In this document: positions 39,665-54,768 of the stretch, in pieces | Layout of the letters: each line of letters starts with the position of its first letter | Numbering within the stretch: position 1 is the first letter of the stretch | NCBI RefSeq assembly: GCF_910589235.1 | Contig: NC_060955.1 | Span: forward strand, 5,741,694-5,805,693 | DNA length: 64,000 nucleotides | Reading direction: 5' to 3' | Source: Vespa crabro | Lineage: Eukaryota; Arthropoda; Insecta; Hymenoptera; Vespidae | The notes under the pieces: model-generated | The model's input: the letters and a program-made list of their open reading frames with translations, nothing else | What the model was told of the DNA's origin: nothing | Databases searched by the model: none | Program-made: the position numbers and the translations under genes

Positions 39665-40029
39665 GAGTAACTCAACGGGAGAGAATGCAAGAAGTTAGAG
39701 TATCGCAGCGGGGGAGGATGAGGGATGGAAAGAGTTTGCGTGCTCGGACGCAATGGCTTTAGCCGCTCGTCTTACTGAGATATTCCCAAAGAAAAATGGT
39801 ATATTACCTCCATTACTACAACGCACTACGATAAACTTATCCAGTCAAGCATTCCAAGAACCTTCTCACAGAGATTTAAGCTACTCTCGTGGAAATAGTT
39901 TTGCGTATCCAAGCCCACGAGTTTGGCTTTGTCATCGCATTTCTGAAAGCTTACAGCTTACAATGAGAGATTCTCTTGAATTTTGCGTAAGCTTGCGGTT
40001 AAGGTATGCAGTCAGTGATGAAGGATCTT

Positions 40030-40062
<33 letters not shown>

Positions 40063-43000
40063 TTATTTCTCAATCTTTTTACGTCTTTTTTGTGGAAATC
40101 GGAGTAAGTAATTGCTTTCATGTTGGTCTTTCTTTTCGAATGTTTATAAAAAATAGTAGAAAAAAGCATTTAGCTAAAGTTGTCCTTATTGCTTTTACCT
40201 TTCTCACTTTTATCATCGTAGCCAGAGAAAATATGGACTTCATTTGTTTCTTCGATATGTAAGAAAAAATAAGGCATATACTCGAAAGATTATAATTCTC
40301 ATGTTCTTTTTTATTTTGCTACTCACAGACGGAACGCGTGTGAACGATATCATCCCCCCCCCCCCCAAGAAGCTGTGGATGAAGCTTAACTTCGAAAGTA
40401 TGTTCGGCATGTTTGTGTACGGCTGTGATTTATTCGCTTCTCGAGGGTACAGCTCGATATTCGCCTTTAGCCATCTGCGGGGATGATAGTGGCTGCAATG
40501 TCGACGTTGCTAGAAGTAATGGCGATAGTGGTGGTAGTGGTGGCAAAGGTGCCGCTAGTGTCGGTGACATACTCCGAAAGATAGAGAAGGGGTTAAATTT
40601 TGTCGGTTTCCAAGACTGAGAAGGTTGACTCGTGTTCATCGATATAATACCTCCAAGAAATCCCAATATATCGTGAATCGTTTTAGAAGCTTCTACGTAA
40701 TACGGCTACCTTCGGGGCAAGCGTAATCTTCAACAAACTTCATTCCAATCGGAAAGGAACGGATACAGCTTCTATGAGATAAGACGTAGAGACATGCCAC
40801 GTAGAGTTTCTATTATTCCATTTTGATTTAATATATAGTGACTTGACTTAGAGTAAAGTTTTGAACGATTCATTTAATTGATTTTTAAAAACGATATTAA
40901 AAAAAAATTTAAAAGAAACGTAAAAGCGTCAGTGTTCTTATTACTAGTTAATTATAATTCCGATTGATACTTATTAAAAGTGAGTATCTATATAATTTTA
41001 TTTATCTTTATTTCGAAAGTCACGATACTCGTGACAATAAGGGGAAGACCGGTATTGGTAGGAACCGATGTAATTCCGAGATTACATATCTCCATCTCTA
41101 TATCTTTCTAACTCGGTGGTAAAGTATGTCCCTGTACACGACGTCTAACGGCGCCAAAGTATCGCACGATAGATAGATAGATAGAAATAATTCTGAGTAC
41201 GATAAGAATCGTGTCTCGGTGATTCTCGTTTGCTCGTTAAACGAATCGATTAATATCGAATCTCTGTATCTCATTTTTTGATTTTTCTTCTTTTTACTAT
41301 ATCTACGTATGTAATATAACTTCGTAAGGTAGAAATTAAGGAAGAGGATAGATATAGAGGGAGAACGGAATGCAATAAAAAGAACGATGCATATCCTCGT
41401 TGATGCGCGCACGATGTTATGAGGAAGAGAGTGCAACAACAATAGACATACGTTATGCCGAGTTCGCGGCTAGGAGTGGGGACAAGGTGCAATCCCCTTA
41501 CACGTCCGTCGAGAGAGTTCGTATCCAACAATGAACTTATATTCTCATGATTTCAAGCGACTCTCTTCCTACATATACGATCCTTGAAGTATACTTAGCA
41601 AAAACGCTAGTCCTTTTTCCGATTGATTCGTCCACCGATGCCGGCTACGAAAGATAAAATCTTTTTCGAAGATGGAATGCAATCGTCCTAAAAAGTTTCA
41701 TGGAGATTCTTTCCGTGAATCGCCGATTTTATTTCCACCTAGAGAAGTTGCGACGAGAAGCATACCAGTAAAATGATTTTATTTTGATGTTTTTCGATTT
41801 CGAAAAAAACAACGAGAAAAAATTGGTTCTTTCAATAAGATTAAATAAATAAATAAAGAGAAGGAGAAAATATCTTATCCTGAAAACGGTGAAAAGAAAA
41901 TAGTCGTCTCTTGTTTGGCAGGTAACGTGCACGCGAACCGAATCAAAATGGTCGTTCAATCAGGAACATAATCTCTTTATTTCGTTCGGCGGAACAATGT
42001 AACGGGTAGCGAGCAATAAAAGCGAAAGATAATTCGACGTTATCCGATTTCGTAACGGTTAGCCGTAATTCTTTCTAGCGCCGGGCTTTGAACGAAATCC
42101 TTGGCTGACCAGCAACGACGGATCAATTCATTATCGGAAATCTGATTACGGATGCGAGGTTGTGGAAAAGAGATTCGGCTGTGGAAAAGCCCATCGCCAC
42201 GTTTGCGTTTTCTGTTGTGTACTAAAGCTGTTTCCGAGAGAAAGAGAGCAAAAAAATAGCGACAGGACGACTACGAGTTACGAAATATACGAAGAAGTGG
42301 AACGAAAGAAGCAAAGAAGAAAAGACGCCGAATAAAGTCGAACGAGATGGACCAACGAGCGAGAAGAAAGGGGGAAGGGAATCTACCGAATATGGAACGC
42401 GTCCTCACGAATTGGAAAAACAAGAGCATAAAAGGATAAAAGACGACGTAGTCTTCTTACTTGAATAAAAAGAAAAAGAGAAGGAGAGAGAGAGAAAAAG
42501 AGAGAAAGAATAAAACCATATAGCGAGCTACACGATATTTCCATACGACGCGATAATCCGCGAGATATTGTCACGGAGGTTCCTTCAATTTTCACAAACG
42601 CATTCGAGTAATAATAACAGTAGTATTATTACTTACTAGAGATACTATTCGAGAAAGCATAAAAATCAATAGAGATGAACTTTATTCGATAGATATCGAT
42701 TTTTCCTAATATATGAAAGTTTTAATAAGTTCAAAGGCGAAAGAATCATAGCTATTTCGTTTGACCGAATAGGTAAATTTTTCGGTTCGTTCGCGTATCA
42801 AGGAACCGTGATGTGGCGAATATTCAAGCACGAATAAACATATAGAGAGAGCTTTTATTGGGAAACTTTCGTTCTAAGAACGTTCGTAAATATTCTCTGA
42901 ATCCTTTCTGTACGTACATATATTTGTACGTACGTACGTAGTATTGCGCGAGCGGAGGATTAACGAAGAGAGACGGCCGTGCGCAATTTCTTTCGATTCC

Positions 43001-44717
43001 CGTTGGAGCGTAATGACTTCGTTCCACGTTCCACGCGGAGTCGTTTGCGTTTTTGCCATCACCGTCTGATATCTCGGGAGGCGAGTACCGATAGATCGCG
43101 CGGGTTCTTGCCTCTCGCTCCCTTTCGCGAGTTCCGCCTTCGAGAATCCGCTCTTCTGCCACTACCAAGTACTACCTACGCCTCTTTGCGCCTTTTATTT
43201 ATCGCTTCACGCGATTCGAATCCTTACGGTTTTAGCCGACACTTTCCGGTAGTAGAAGGCGTAATGAGCCGGGGCGATAATCGCTACCCTCCATCCCCGT
43301 GAGTCGCATTCTTTCCAATTCCGGTACCCACGCTTCGTGACGCGTTGACTGCCTCTACTTGTCTGCATAGAAAGTGCACCTCCATTGTTTTGCGCTGCCA
43401 TGAATCGTGATTAGACCGCACCATCGCTCGACTTTTTTCTATCTTCCCTTTTTTTTCTTTCTCTTTCTCTCTTCTCCCCCTCCCTCCCTCCACCGCCCTC
43501 CCCCTCTCTCTCTTTCTCTCTCGTGTTACTTTTTCCCTATTCCTTCCAACTCGCGCAACTTCGTCTCGTTTACTCCCCCCCCATCTTTTCTTTCTTCTAC
43601 TACTTCGTCCTTTCTCTTTCATCTTTCGAAATCACAAGAAATCAGCAAACCACCTTTGCCCTCGTTCAGTCTTTCCCTTTCCTTCCATTGGATCGCATCT
43701 TTTCCCGACACTCACATTTTCAGCTTCGTTAGCCGCACACGAAAGGAGGGAGTGACTTTTCGACTGAGAAACGGGACGATGAATGCTGGCCCCGACGTTA
43801 AGTGGAATATAAGGACTGTAATGTTACACAAGGGAGGAGTTTTCCCTCGCGATTAAGTTGCTCCTTACGACGCTTATTATTTTAATTGGGTAATACGTAT
43901 GTCGCCCGCATAGGAAATGAGATTTCCGATGGAGAAGGTAGATGTCGGATGCGCGATTTAGGTGGAGAGACGAAGAGTACCGCGCGAATTCTGCAAAAGC
44001 AATTTGAATTTGCCAACGACGAAGGAGAGAATTTAAATTGCTTTCGAACTGCTTGCATTACTAGATAGAATTCGAAATGGTCTTCGAATAACTCGCGTCC
44101 GATTTGCATGTCGCGACTTCTTCGATGGTCGCGTAACCCTTGACATTTTGATGTTAAAAAAAAAAGAAAGGTGCGAGATAGATCTTAAATCTTATACTCG
44201 AAATAAGATCATTAGCATAAAGATTAAACGTTATTTTGCCGGAGCGCATAAACAAGAAAATTCATTCGTTTATTTTTCTAGTACGCGATATATCGCGGGA
44301 TCAGATAATACCTACTCGAACAAAAAAAGAAAAAAATGAGATGGAGGATTGTTGAGACGCGTAAACAAGATGTTGAATTAAAAGTTACGCTTTTAAATAG
44401 CATAAAATATGGTAGAAATTGACTCTCGTGCCATCCATCATCCTATGTACGACAAGTTATTGTAGTACTTTCGAAATCTCGACAAATTTCATTCTCTGGG
44501 AGAAACGTCGAAACGAACGCTTGATCCTCCGAGATCCGATAATCGTGTTGGGAGAAAGAAATTAGCCGTCGCTCATCCAACAGCAACGGCTGCGGCAGAG
44601 GTACACGAAACTGTAAGCTTAATTGAAACGCGTGATATTCGATTTCGTTGCTCTACTGAAATCCGCGACGAGCGAATAGCAAAAAAACGATGAAGAGAGA
44701 GAAACAGAGAGAGAAAA

Positions 44718-44751
<34 letters not shown>

Positions 44752-47700
44752 TTGGAAAGAACAACAATGCATCGTGCTAGTCCTGACTGAGCAATTTCCT
44801 CTCCGACCGCGTGCCCGACGAATAACGTTTAATTGCCACGCGCGAAATTGGGACGATGGTGTGGCTGGTGTGCTAGCCGCTTCTAACGCGATTGCTTTCG
44901 TTCCGAGCTTGGTCACCTTTCCTCCCTCTCGAGTTTCCCAGTCGAATCGTCCCCACCACAAACTTCTCTCTCTTCCTCTATCTCGTCACCCTACTTTTTC
45001 GTTTCGCTCGACCGCATACGTACACCCGCATCCTTCGAGCTTTCCGCACGAAAGCGTGTTTTTTAATTAAACGTATCTTGTCCAACGCCTACCGGGGAAG
45101 TAATCTCCCGTGGAAATACACGGAATGTGCTGAATTCTCCTCGAGATATCATACAATATCGTTATATAAGAATCCCTTTTCATCGTGCTATCATACTTTC
45201 GACTCTTCTACCAATTTATTTAATACGTATATGACTTAAAAACTTTTCTTTTGAAAGAACGCCACGGGTAAATTCGTAGATCGTGGATATGATTTTCAAT
45301 TTCAGAAGCATTCAATTTCAGTAGCAAAACGATGTAATATCTAGCAAGATACTCTCTTTCTCTCTCTCTCTCTCTCACACTCTCACACACACGCACATAC
45401 ATACACAGCTTACATACTTATATGATATAGAAGAGTAGCATCGTCCTATATCTATTTTTTATCTTTTTTTAACATGTCTCGATACGATCGCGTTTGATCC
45501 GTAACACGTTCAAGTTACGACGAGATGAAAATTCAATAAAGCGTTTAAACATCGAACGGATTGCATGTGCTCTCTTTTTCTTTCGATTTATATATTGTAT
45601 CAGATAGATTGTGAAGTCGACGTATGCGCTTTCTCGTCTTTTCTGACACGAGGTTAATCGAGCTGCGTACGCGAACGATATCGTTATAGTACGGAAAATC
45701 GTTATTGCTTTTACGATTCATCTCAATGGGATTTGAGCTTTTGCTTATTTCGATTTAGATCCATCTTTATTCTGGTTATTTCGTTAGCTACTACCGAACG
45801 AAGCCGTACGAACAGGCTATTCGAAAGAATCTTTTCGAACGTTTTCACGAACGTGATTGCATAACGACAAGGACGGTCTTCCATGTGTACGTGTACGATT
45901 GCGAAAATTCGAAAACGATATCCGTCTTCCTCTCGATACATGTCGATCGTACGTGTACGGCAAGTGAACGAATCCTAGACGAAATCCGTTGTTAGATGCA
46001 ATATCCTTTCGTAGATTGTAGTAACTTTATAGGAACGTACGTACGTACATATACACGCACATACATATACACATATATAGTACATCTATCCTACTTTAAT
46101 ATTTCCATGAGAGTTCGCTAAGCGCCTGTACACCGATCTACCAACATACGTCTGCGCTTGTAATTATATGAGAATATTTCTCGTCGACGTTTTCGCGCAC
46201 GCGTTACTAATTTCGGTTTGTACGGAGGTATCTACATACATCCCGTTTCCTTCCGAATATTTTAAACCGTCTCGTTAACTCCAACGTGCCTTGATTAAAA
46301 CGGAAGATGCATATTTCCAGCCGACCGTAACGCATTCAGTCAAAGAAAAAAGGAGAAAAAATAGATCGAAAGAAATATGGCGTATCGTTAATGTATCTAC
46401 TATGTCGTAGATATTAAATTACTACCAGAGATGAAAATCCAACCAACCAAGTCCGAGAGAGGTGATATTTGTTGTTCCATATGCGCACGTTGCGGATATG
46501 TGCGAAATATTTATACGACGACAGAACGAAATGATTCATCGGAAAGATTAAACATTGGACTAGACAACTAATGTTTTTCTTATAGAACGAATCCCAAGTC
46601 AATCATTTGAAAATAACATCGGTGTGTTTTATTAGATGAATCTCATATGGTCATTATCTTTTTTTCATTGAATTTTTTTTTGCTTGATAGTAGTGAAAAG
46701 AAGGAAGAAAGAGAAAGAGAAAGAGAAAGAGAAAGAGAAAGAGAAAGAGAGAGAGAGAGAGAAAACTATAGCAAAATAATGAAGTGTAAACAGTTAGTGA
46801 GAAAAATGACCTCTTTCACAAGCAGCGAAGTACTTTATTACTCCGTGCCGACAAGTAGGTATACGCGCGTGCATTCATTGCCTCATCTTATGCACATCCG
46901 GTAAATAGCAGAAAATTATGGGCAACCGCGCCAGGCGATGATAACTCCTGTTGCAGCTTTTCAACGCTTGCCAGGGGAGGAGACTTCTTCTTCTTCGTTT
47001 AGTCTAGCTCGGTGACCTTTCATGAAATGGAAACCCTTTTCTTGATACTTTCCTCTCTTTCTCTTTCTCTTTCTGTTGGAGTAAGTCGCGATGAGGACAA
47101 GGCTACAAAGCTACGAGAGTATACAGGGAAAACAGGTCAGAGAATTACCAACAGAAAACGTTCATTTCCGTACTGTGGAAGTAAGCTCTCTCTTTCTCTC
47201 TCTCTCTTTTTTTTCCAAATGAAAGATCTAAAGGATTCAACAGCAAAGGATTGAAACACATTCGTGTAATGGAGTAATACGATTTACAGGTATCTTTACC
47301 TTTTGCTTAAGTCGAACGAATTACAAGAAGGCATCATTCATCGATGGCACGTTCCGCATTCTCGTTTAAGGAATATCATTTTCAATTAATTATATATATA
47401 TATATATGTGTGTGTGTGTATGTACGTAGAAACGCCGTGAAAACGTGCCTCAACGATAGAAGCATATGGAAATCTTACGAAATTTGTGAATTCAAAATAA
47501 GAACTCGTTCGAACGTGAATTCGGTAATGGAATTCCACAGCAAAACTTCGTTTGAAGCAAGTTACGTATACTTTTTTTCTTTTTCTCTTAAAAGAAAATA
47601 GTAGGAAGGAAGGAAGGAAGGAAGGAAGGAAAGACTGTTTAGAAGACATTTCTCGATAATTTTGCAATTCTTTACAGGTCGAAGTCTCGGAATCTGATCG

Positions 47701-47788
47701 TAATTCATCGTCGAGTGAATAGGATTACACGAAAAGTCACTTTATTCCAAAAAAAGTCAGTATTTCCAAGGATATCCCGTATAATTTC

Positions 47789-47849
<61 letters not shown>

Positions 47850-50800
47850 ACTCTTCTTACTTTGGTATCATGATTTCACTCGATTTCCTATCTATCTCGA
47901 ATCGCGAATTTCTGAACGATTTGCACGAATACATGAGAACGGAAAAATGTGAGAGAAATAATGAGCCACGGACGAAAGAATGTTTGAACGAAGAAACATC
48001 GACTAACGGAAGGTGTCTAAAGAGGAGTAGGAGGAGAAAAAGGAAAAGATATGTGGGCGATGAGAAATAACTCGTTGAACGTAATCGATCACTATTACAT
48101 TGTCTTCTGGTCTATATCTCTTTATCTATTGCTACATTTTGATAAAACGAAAGAAAAAGAAATGTCAGCGATTATCCTTGTTGTTAACAATATTATTTGT
48201 TAAATGATCTAAAAATAATATAAAATTTCGACAAAATATATGTACTTGTTGGATAATTCAAAGAAAAAGAGAAGAAAACTTTTTGATCATGCAAATAAAT
48301 CGATATCTTACTGTTGGAAGTAACTTCTTTCGGGCGTAAAAAAAAAAAAGAAAAAAATAAAATAAACCAAAAATTCCATTACGTAAGACGGGATTGTAGA
48401 AAGTAGCAAGTTGTGAGGATTCGTGTGAAAGGGTGAATGACCTGCGGGACATCTTTTGCGTCAAGTTCGCTTCTTGGAAACGACAAAGTCGAGCGTGTCA
48501 CTTCTCGGTACAACGATTTCAAGTAAGTTCGGAAAGTGCATCGATGCGGAAGCTACGCATTCAGCAACAACGGTTCCTTGAACGAAAGTCGTGTTGAAGA
48601 ACGAAACGCTAGCCACCGTATTCCTTGTGTTTGCCTGCAACTTGTCCAAGAGCTTTCATTCGAACGAACTCCGATCTTCGCACTTAGAAGTGCTACTTTG
48701 TGGAAATTCATGCCCAAAGATATATGCATATATCTTAAATATATTGTCTCTCGAGTCGTATAAATTTTTTGAGAATATTTATAAATCGAATTTGTTAAGA
48801 AAAAAAAAGTATATATGTATTTTCTTTCTTTTAACGAGTAATTAAATTTACTTTTCGAATCATGGAAAAATAGTATATCACTTTTCCCGCAAGGAAATCG
48901 TAAAAAAGCTCGTAAATTGTTATTTACCCGAAGAAACTTCGTCTACGACGATATCTACCATTTTCACTTCGATTTTCGTTCATGACTGAACTACCGTGAT
49001 TTCACTTTGTTTTATTTTCCCCACCACAGATAATTTTCATCATTCAATATTCTTTATAGCTATTTGAAAGACGTGCATTACGTATTACGTTTTAGACTCG
49101 AAAAAACATTGATCGATTTCATTCATTTAAGTATTATCGATCGTCACTGTCGTGACGAGAAAGAAGACAACGTCTTCCAAACTCGTTTTTACGGATTAAT
49201 ATATTCTCCTCTTATCGTTAAACATTTCTCGCGGAAATGAGGATTTACGTTGCGACGCGTTCGTCCCGATGAGAATTCTTACGGCATATTGCTTGCTTCA
49301 GTAAACTTCATTCCTCCCTTCTTTACTACCCGATTCTTTTTCCCTTCCTCTCTTTTCCTTTTTCTATCGCATCTTCTCCCTCATGATCTTACTACGAAGA
49401 AACAGCTTAATTAATGGATAAACCATTCTTCAGCGTTCGTCGTTGATCAGTATACCAAACGACTTTTACCAAAGTGCCTAGTATCGATCCCTAAAATTCA
49501 ACTCAATACGACGACAACTACGACGACGACGACGACGTAGCACGGCGCGACTCGGTTCGAAGTTTGACACCTTAAACTGCTTTAACGAAAAATGGCTTAA
49601 CTTCAACTAGTCGAACCCATAACAGCCTCGCCTCTAAGTCTGCTTGTTGTAGTACATATATCCATCGAGCGAGGGGAAACGAGAAAGAAAGAGAAGAGAT
49701 GAGAAAGAGAAAAGGACAGTATATTGTGATTTACCGAAGACGAAGGTCGTCTCGTTTGATCCTGTAATTGAGTTTCCCCTCTCGCTTCTTTCGTTATAAA
49801 TGAACGGTATTCCTTAGGGAATATTGTCAAGTTTAGAAACTATTTTATACAAACGTATCCTATTATAGGAGTATCGAATTTCAAAAAGGGAAAAATTAAA
49901 TACACTCTTCGAAAGCGCATGACTTTCTTATCGATAGATTTTGCTTTATCCTCTAGTTTGGAATATTCACATTTGCGTTTTGGCATCGCGTTACTCGTAC
50001 ACGGTGATCGTTGTGGTCACGTTTGGTTCGTCCAACGCGGTTCGTTTAATAACGAGGCGCGGTCGTATAACGCATACGTCATGAGTTACCGTACTAACGT
50101 ATGATTTATGTGATCGATAGTTTTGATATTTTCGATCGTCGCACGCACACCACATTACATCCGTACAGTATCACGGCGACACTTAATATTTCAGGGAGGG
50201 TTACGCTTCGTTGAAATTTCAACGATGATCCTGCTCGCGTTGCACTCGATCCGGCTATTTTTCAATATAACGTATGTACCACGTTCTACCATTCCGTGAC
50301 ATTTTCGATAATACAAGTAGGTAGGGGGGGTAGAGTGACGGTTAGAATCATCGGAGCAACGAAATATCGGAACGTGTGTCTGGCTTGCAAACTCACACTC
50401 TATGAGTTTTCCCTGTCTCTCCACAATCTGGACATGTCGTGGTATGTTACGAACCTACTGTGTACAAACTCAAATATCTCGACTCACGGAATTATATGAC
50501 CTGAATATTACGTGTATATACGTACAAAGAAAGAGAAATAGAAGAAGAAGAAGAAGAAGAGAGAAAGAGAGAGAATACACGTAAGATAAAGGTAGTTTCT
50601 GAATGAACTCGTTCGATGATATCATTCAATAATAATAGTATTACTTTGGATAGTAAAATGTAAATGATACGAGAAGTGTCTTAAAGATTTCTCTTGTTTC
50701 TTAACATTCTTTAAATATAATATATACTCTATCACTATCTTTTATTTACAGATCCACTCACTTAGTTTCTCTCTTTATCTTGCCTTTTTGATTCGACCGC

Positions 50801-52396
50801 CATCCGTCTTTTGAATAGCCCGTCCTAGCAATAATATCTTTAAAGTGGTCGCGTCAACGGCGAACCATAAATCGAGTCGGTCTCTCCTCCCCGTAAAAGT
50901 ATCCCGCAAAAGCGACGGTAGAGTTCGAAATACGAGCGATTTAGTAAACGTCACGTTCGCGTGACGTTTGATAGATACGAATGACCGCGCGATGGGAATC
51001 CAGCGGCCACCCTCCAGAGTGACTCTCTGTCGTTGTTGGAATGATCATCGTCAAGCGTATAGGACGCCACGTTCGAGACGCTCGAGGATCGTCATACATC
51101 CGTCCCACGTCTGGGTGATGCTCGGACCAGTCAGCTATATAGCCGAAGGCTTGAGTCCGTGCATCGATTAGTAATTTGCTAAATTGATAACCCCCATGGA
51201 TAGGATATTCCGTCGAATCGATATAAGGGTGCTCCATGGAAAGGTTCGATTTTCCGGAGATACTCGAACGATAGGTCGCTTTTCCTTCGGATCGACAAAA
51301 TGGAAAGCTCGTATCGCTTTAAATCAACTAGGTAACGAACGATCTAGGTCGAGCGATGCTTCAACGAGTAATCCGAATGCACTTCGATGCGTCGTTCGAA
51401 AACAAAACAAAACAAAACAAACAATTGAACATACATAAAAAAGAAGAGAAAAGGAAGATGATACTGCGTCGAAACAAATATCATCCAAGGGATGACAGTT
51501 TAGCTCTTCTTTCGGCAATCGATAGCGTACTAAGGCAAGCTTTTTCTAACTTTTATCATTCCTGATCTATAGTACTTTTTAATTAAAAAATTTTATTATA
51601 CTGGTGCAGTTAAAGCGCATTCATGGCATCGTTGATTTTGTTCTCGTTTAGTCAGTCCACGGAACGACGTAGAAAGTTTTATTCGAAAGAAAAAAAAAAA
51701 AAAAAAGAAAGAAACCCACGTCGTCATACGATTCTCGTTGCTTACTCTACGAGTGTGTATATATACCTATGTGACTGCCTATGCGCGTGTATCTGTTCTC
51801 TTGTAATTACGAGAGAAAATGAAGGTACCGCGTGCTGCTGTAGGCATACGCGAGAATCTTTTTATGAACGTCAACACGAATAAAAGCGAGTGAGTGCTAG
51901 CGGGGTTCCTCACGTGTGTGGGCGCTTACGCGTCCTATTAATTTTAAATGGACTGCTGGGACAGATGCGAGCGGATGAGAAAGAGGGAGGAGGGTTGAAA
52001 GAAACAGAAAGATGATAAAGAATAAAATAGGGAGAGACCGATGAGACGCCAGGAATGACTTCACGAAAAATTCTCGAAAGATTACATTAGACCAGCCTCT
52101 CTCGTTCTTTCGAGAACTTACCAGAGATATGCACTTATGATTCTCATGTTGCGAGCAGTCGCCCACAGCGCTTTCGACGACCGCAAATACATCATTGACC
52201 GGATCCTAAACGCTAGATAATAATTCAAACCTAACTCACATCCGATGGAAAGTATCGTTGTTTCGTTCGATCATCGATGCGTCGATCGTGAATTTTTTTA
52301 ATTCGCGTTCAGGAGAACCTTAGGAAGCGCCCATAAAATATAACGCGTCAAACGATATAGGCGTGCATACACGCACACAGACACACAAACACAGAT

Positions 52397-52442
<46 letters not shown>

Positions 52443-54717
52443 ACACGCACACGTATATAATTCGAAAGCTTCTTCGAATCTGCCCCTTCGGCACTGACGT
52501 TATCGCGACGTACGACGATAAGGCGGTACGTTTTTATTTCCTCGAATTTTCAGACAACGTTCCATCATATATTTCAAGGGTCTGCAAATGTCAGATGACG
52601 TTCACCAGGGTTTTAGAAAGATAGGATAGGGAAAAAAACTATTATCAGACCAGGAAACTCGCGGAGCATGCGTTTCATCAGTTAAGCTGAAAGTCAGACA
52701 AATGTTGGAAAGAAAACGATTACAGTTTATTTAATATAGATATCTAAGTACAACGCGTTTAGATACTCGAATAATGAAGTTCTTCTTCGCCTGGAAATTA
52801 AGAGAAGGTGTGGCTTAGGATTATTCGAATAGTCGATTTTCATTCTCATTCTCTCTCTTTCTCTTTCTCTTTTACATCCTTTCTGCGTTCGTATCTACGA
52901 GAGGAAATATCGGTGTTTGGGAAAAGGATTTCAGTTGGAAGTAGGTAAATGGTAATCCCAACGATTCCCTTTCAAATGCGGCTCAAGTTCCGTAGGAATC
53001 AGCAACAGCTTATCGGGGTTATGACACTCTTCGAGAGTCCCTCCCCCTCTGCTTCTCACTTTCTATCTTCTCTCTCTCTCTATCTTACTCTTCTCCATTT
53101 CCTTTTCTCTTTTCCTCTCTCTCTCTCCCTCTCTCTCTCTCTCTCTTTTTCACATAATTCTTACTTTTTTTCCTATTTTTCTTCGTTTCACATTTTCCCT
53201 ATTTTTTTTTTTATCTCATCTTCGAAACAGACCGCTTCCAATAACACGATATCTATCGACGAGCAAACGCCATTTATAGTTTTAAAACAGCCATCGTTCG
53301 TTGAAATTTATAAATTGAGAGATTTCTAAAGTGTCCGAAGGACTGATAGGGGACGATGTCTTAGCTGTTATCGTTAGAAAATGTACTAGTTCATCGGATT
53401 ATACTTTTCGTTGTAGGGATATCATAAGAATTTACTACACATAAGATTTCTCTCTCTCCCGTTTTTTCTCTATCTCTTTCGCGTATACTTTTCTTCGTCT
53501 CGACGTCGTCGTTCACGCTTATCGAAGAATCCTTTTGCCTCGCGGGCCAACGGATAGTTCTCGTTTTCTTTATCTCTCTATCTCGATCTCTGTTCTTCTC
53601 TCTTTCCTAACGTAACGTAGTAGATATATTTTATATCCTTTCTACCGACGAGCGCGGACATCTTATCAAAAGTTTAATGTAAACCGTAACTTTCTTCGCT
53701 ATTCCCCGCCTTCCGTCAACATTATTCTCGTATAATGAGCACCGCGAGAATATAATTCTACAGCGAGGCACGCTCTCTTACGGTTTCGAGAGCGTGCTCG
53801 CGATAAATCGTGACGAACGCGAGAGCGAACTTCCCCCTCGATCATTTCGATTATCCCGTTAACCGGACATTAACGAATCGTTGGGTGATCGACGATCCTA
53901 TCTTACAGCAAAATTCTTTGGAATATTATTATATTATCTTGGTGAATCGTGAAGTCTTGTCTAAGCGAATTCCTCAGTTCGTATCGGAAGAGAATAAAGA
54001 GTATAAACACTTTAACGTGACAAGTCCTCGCTAATGGCCACCTGTTGATCTTTGATTAAATGCATGCGATATAGTACCCATAAAATGCATTAATCGTACT
54101 CATTCGTGAAAGAAAAAAGAAAAAAAAACAAAAACAAAAGAACAAAAAAAAAGAGAAAGGGACGAAAGGATAAATTCGTATCAATAAGAACATGTCCAAC
54201 AAGATCGAAGTCTTTCTTACGTAACACGAAATACTGCACTCTATATTATTTAATAAAAAAAAAAGAAGCAAGCGAAAAGGAAGTTTGAAAGATTCGCATC
54301 GTAGGTAAGAAAGATTTCTCGATTTTCTCGTTTTACGGGAAAAGTAAGAAAAGTTATCGTTATGTCCGAGAGGGGTATCCGGCGAACGAAAACCGCAGTA
54401 ACTTTGCGGACTCGGTAAACCACGAAAATCAAAGACATGTCTGGCGGCTTTGCAAGCTCATAATTAGCACGTCGAGTTCTTTCGGTGTGCGGTAATGAAA
54501 AGAGACGTTAAATGCCGTTCGGGAAAGTTATTAATAATCGTTTCAAGGGTTGCCTACAGTCGTACAAATGAGATCTAATTAGGAGCAGAGGCACTTGGAA
54601 GGAGTCTCGGCTTGAACTTTGCCTTTCTTCACCTTCCACCAATGGTTCTTCTTTTTTTTCACTCCTTCATCCTCAACGTCTCTTTCCTCTTTTTCTATCG
54701 CCGTTCTTCTTACATCA

Positions 54718-54768
<51 letters not shown>

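Noticed and set aside
39753..40262. 169-codon plus-strand open frame in Beat intron 1
   Set aside because: It runs through a CT microsatellite (Ser-Leu run), has no domain, poor codon balance and no splice or promoter context.
43407..43856. 149-codon frame rich in Ser, Pro and Phe
   Set aside because: Product of a long pyrimidine-rich stretch; no domain or signal supports it.
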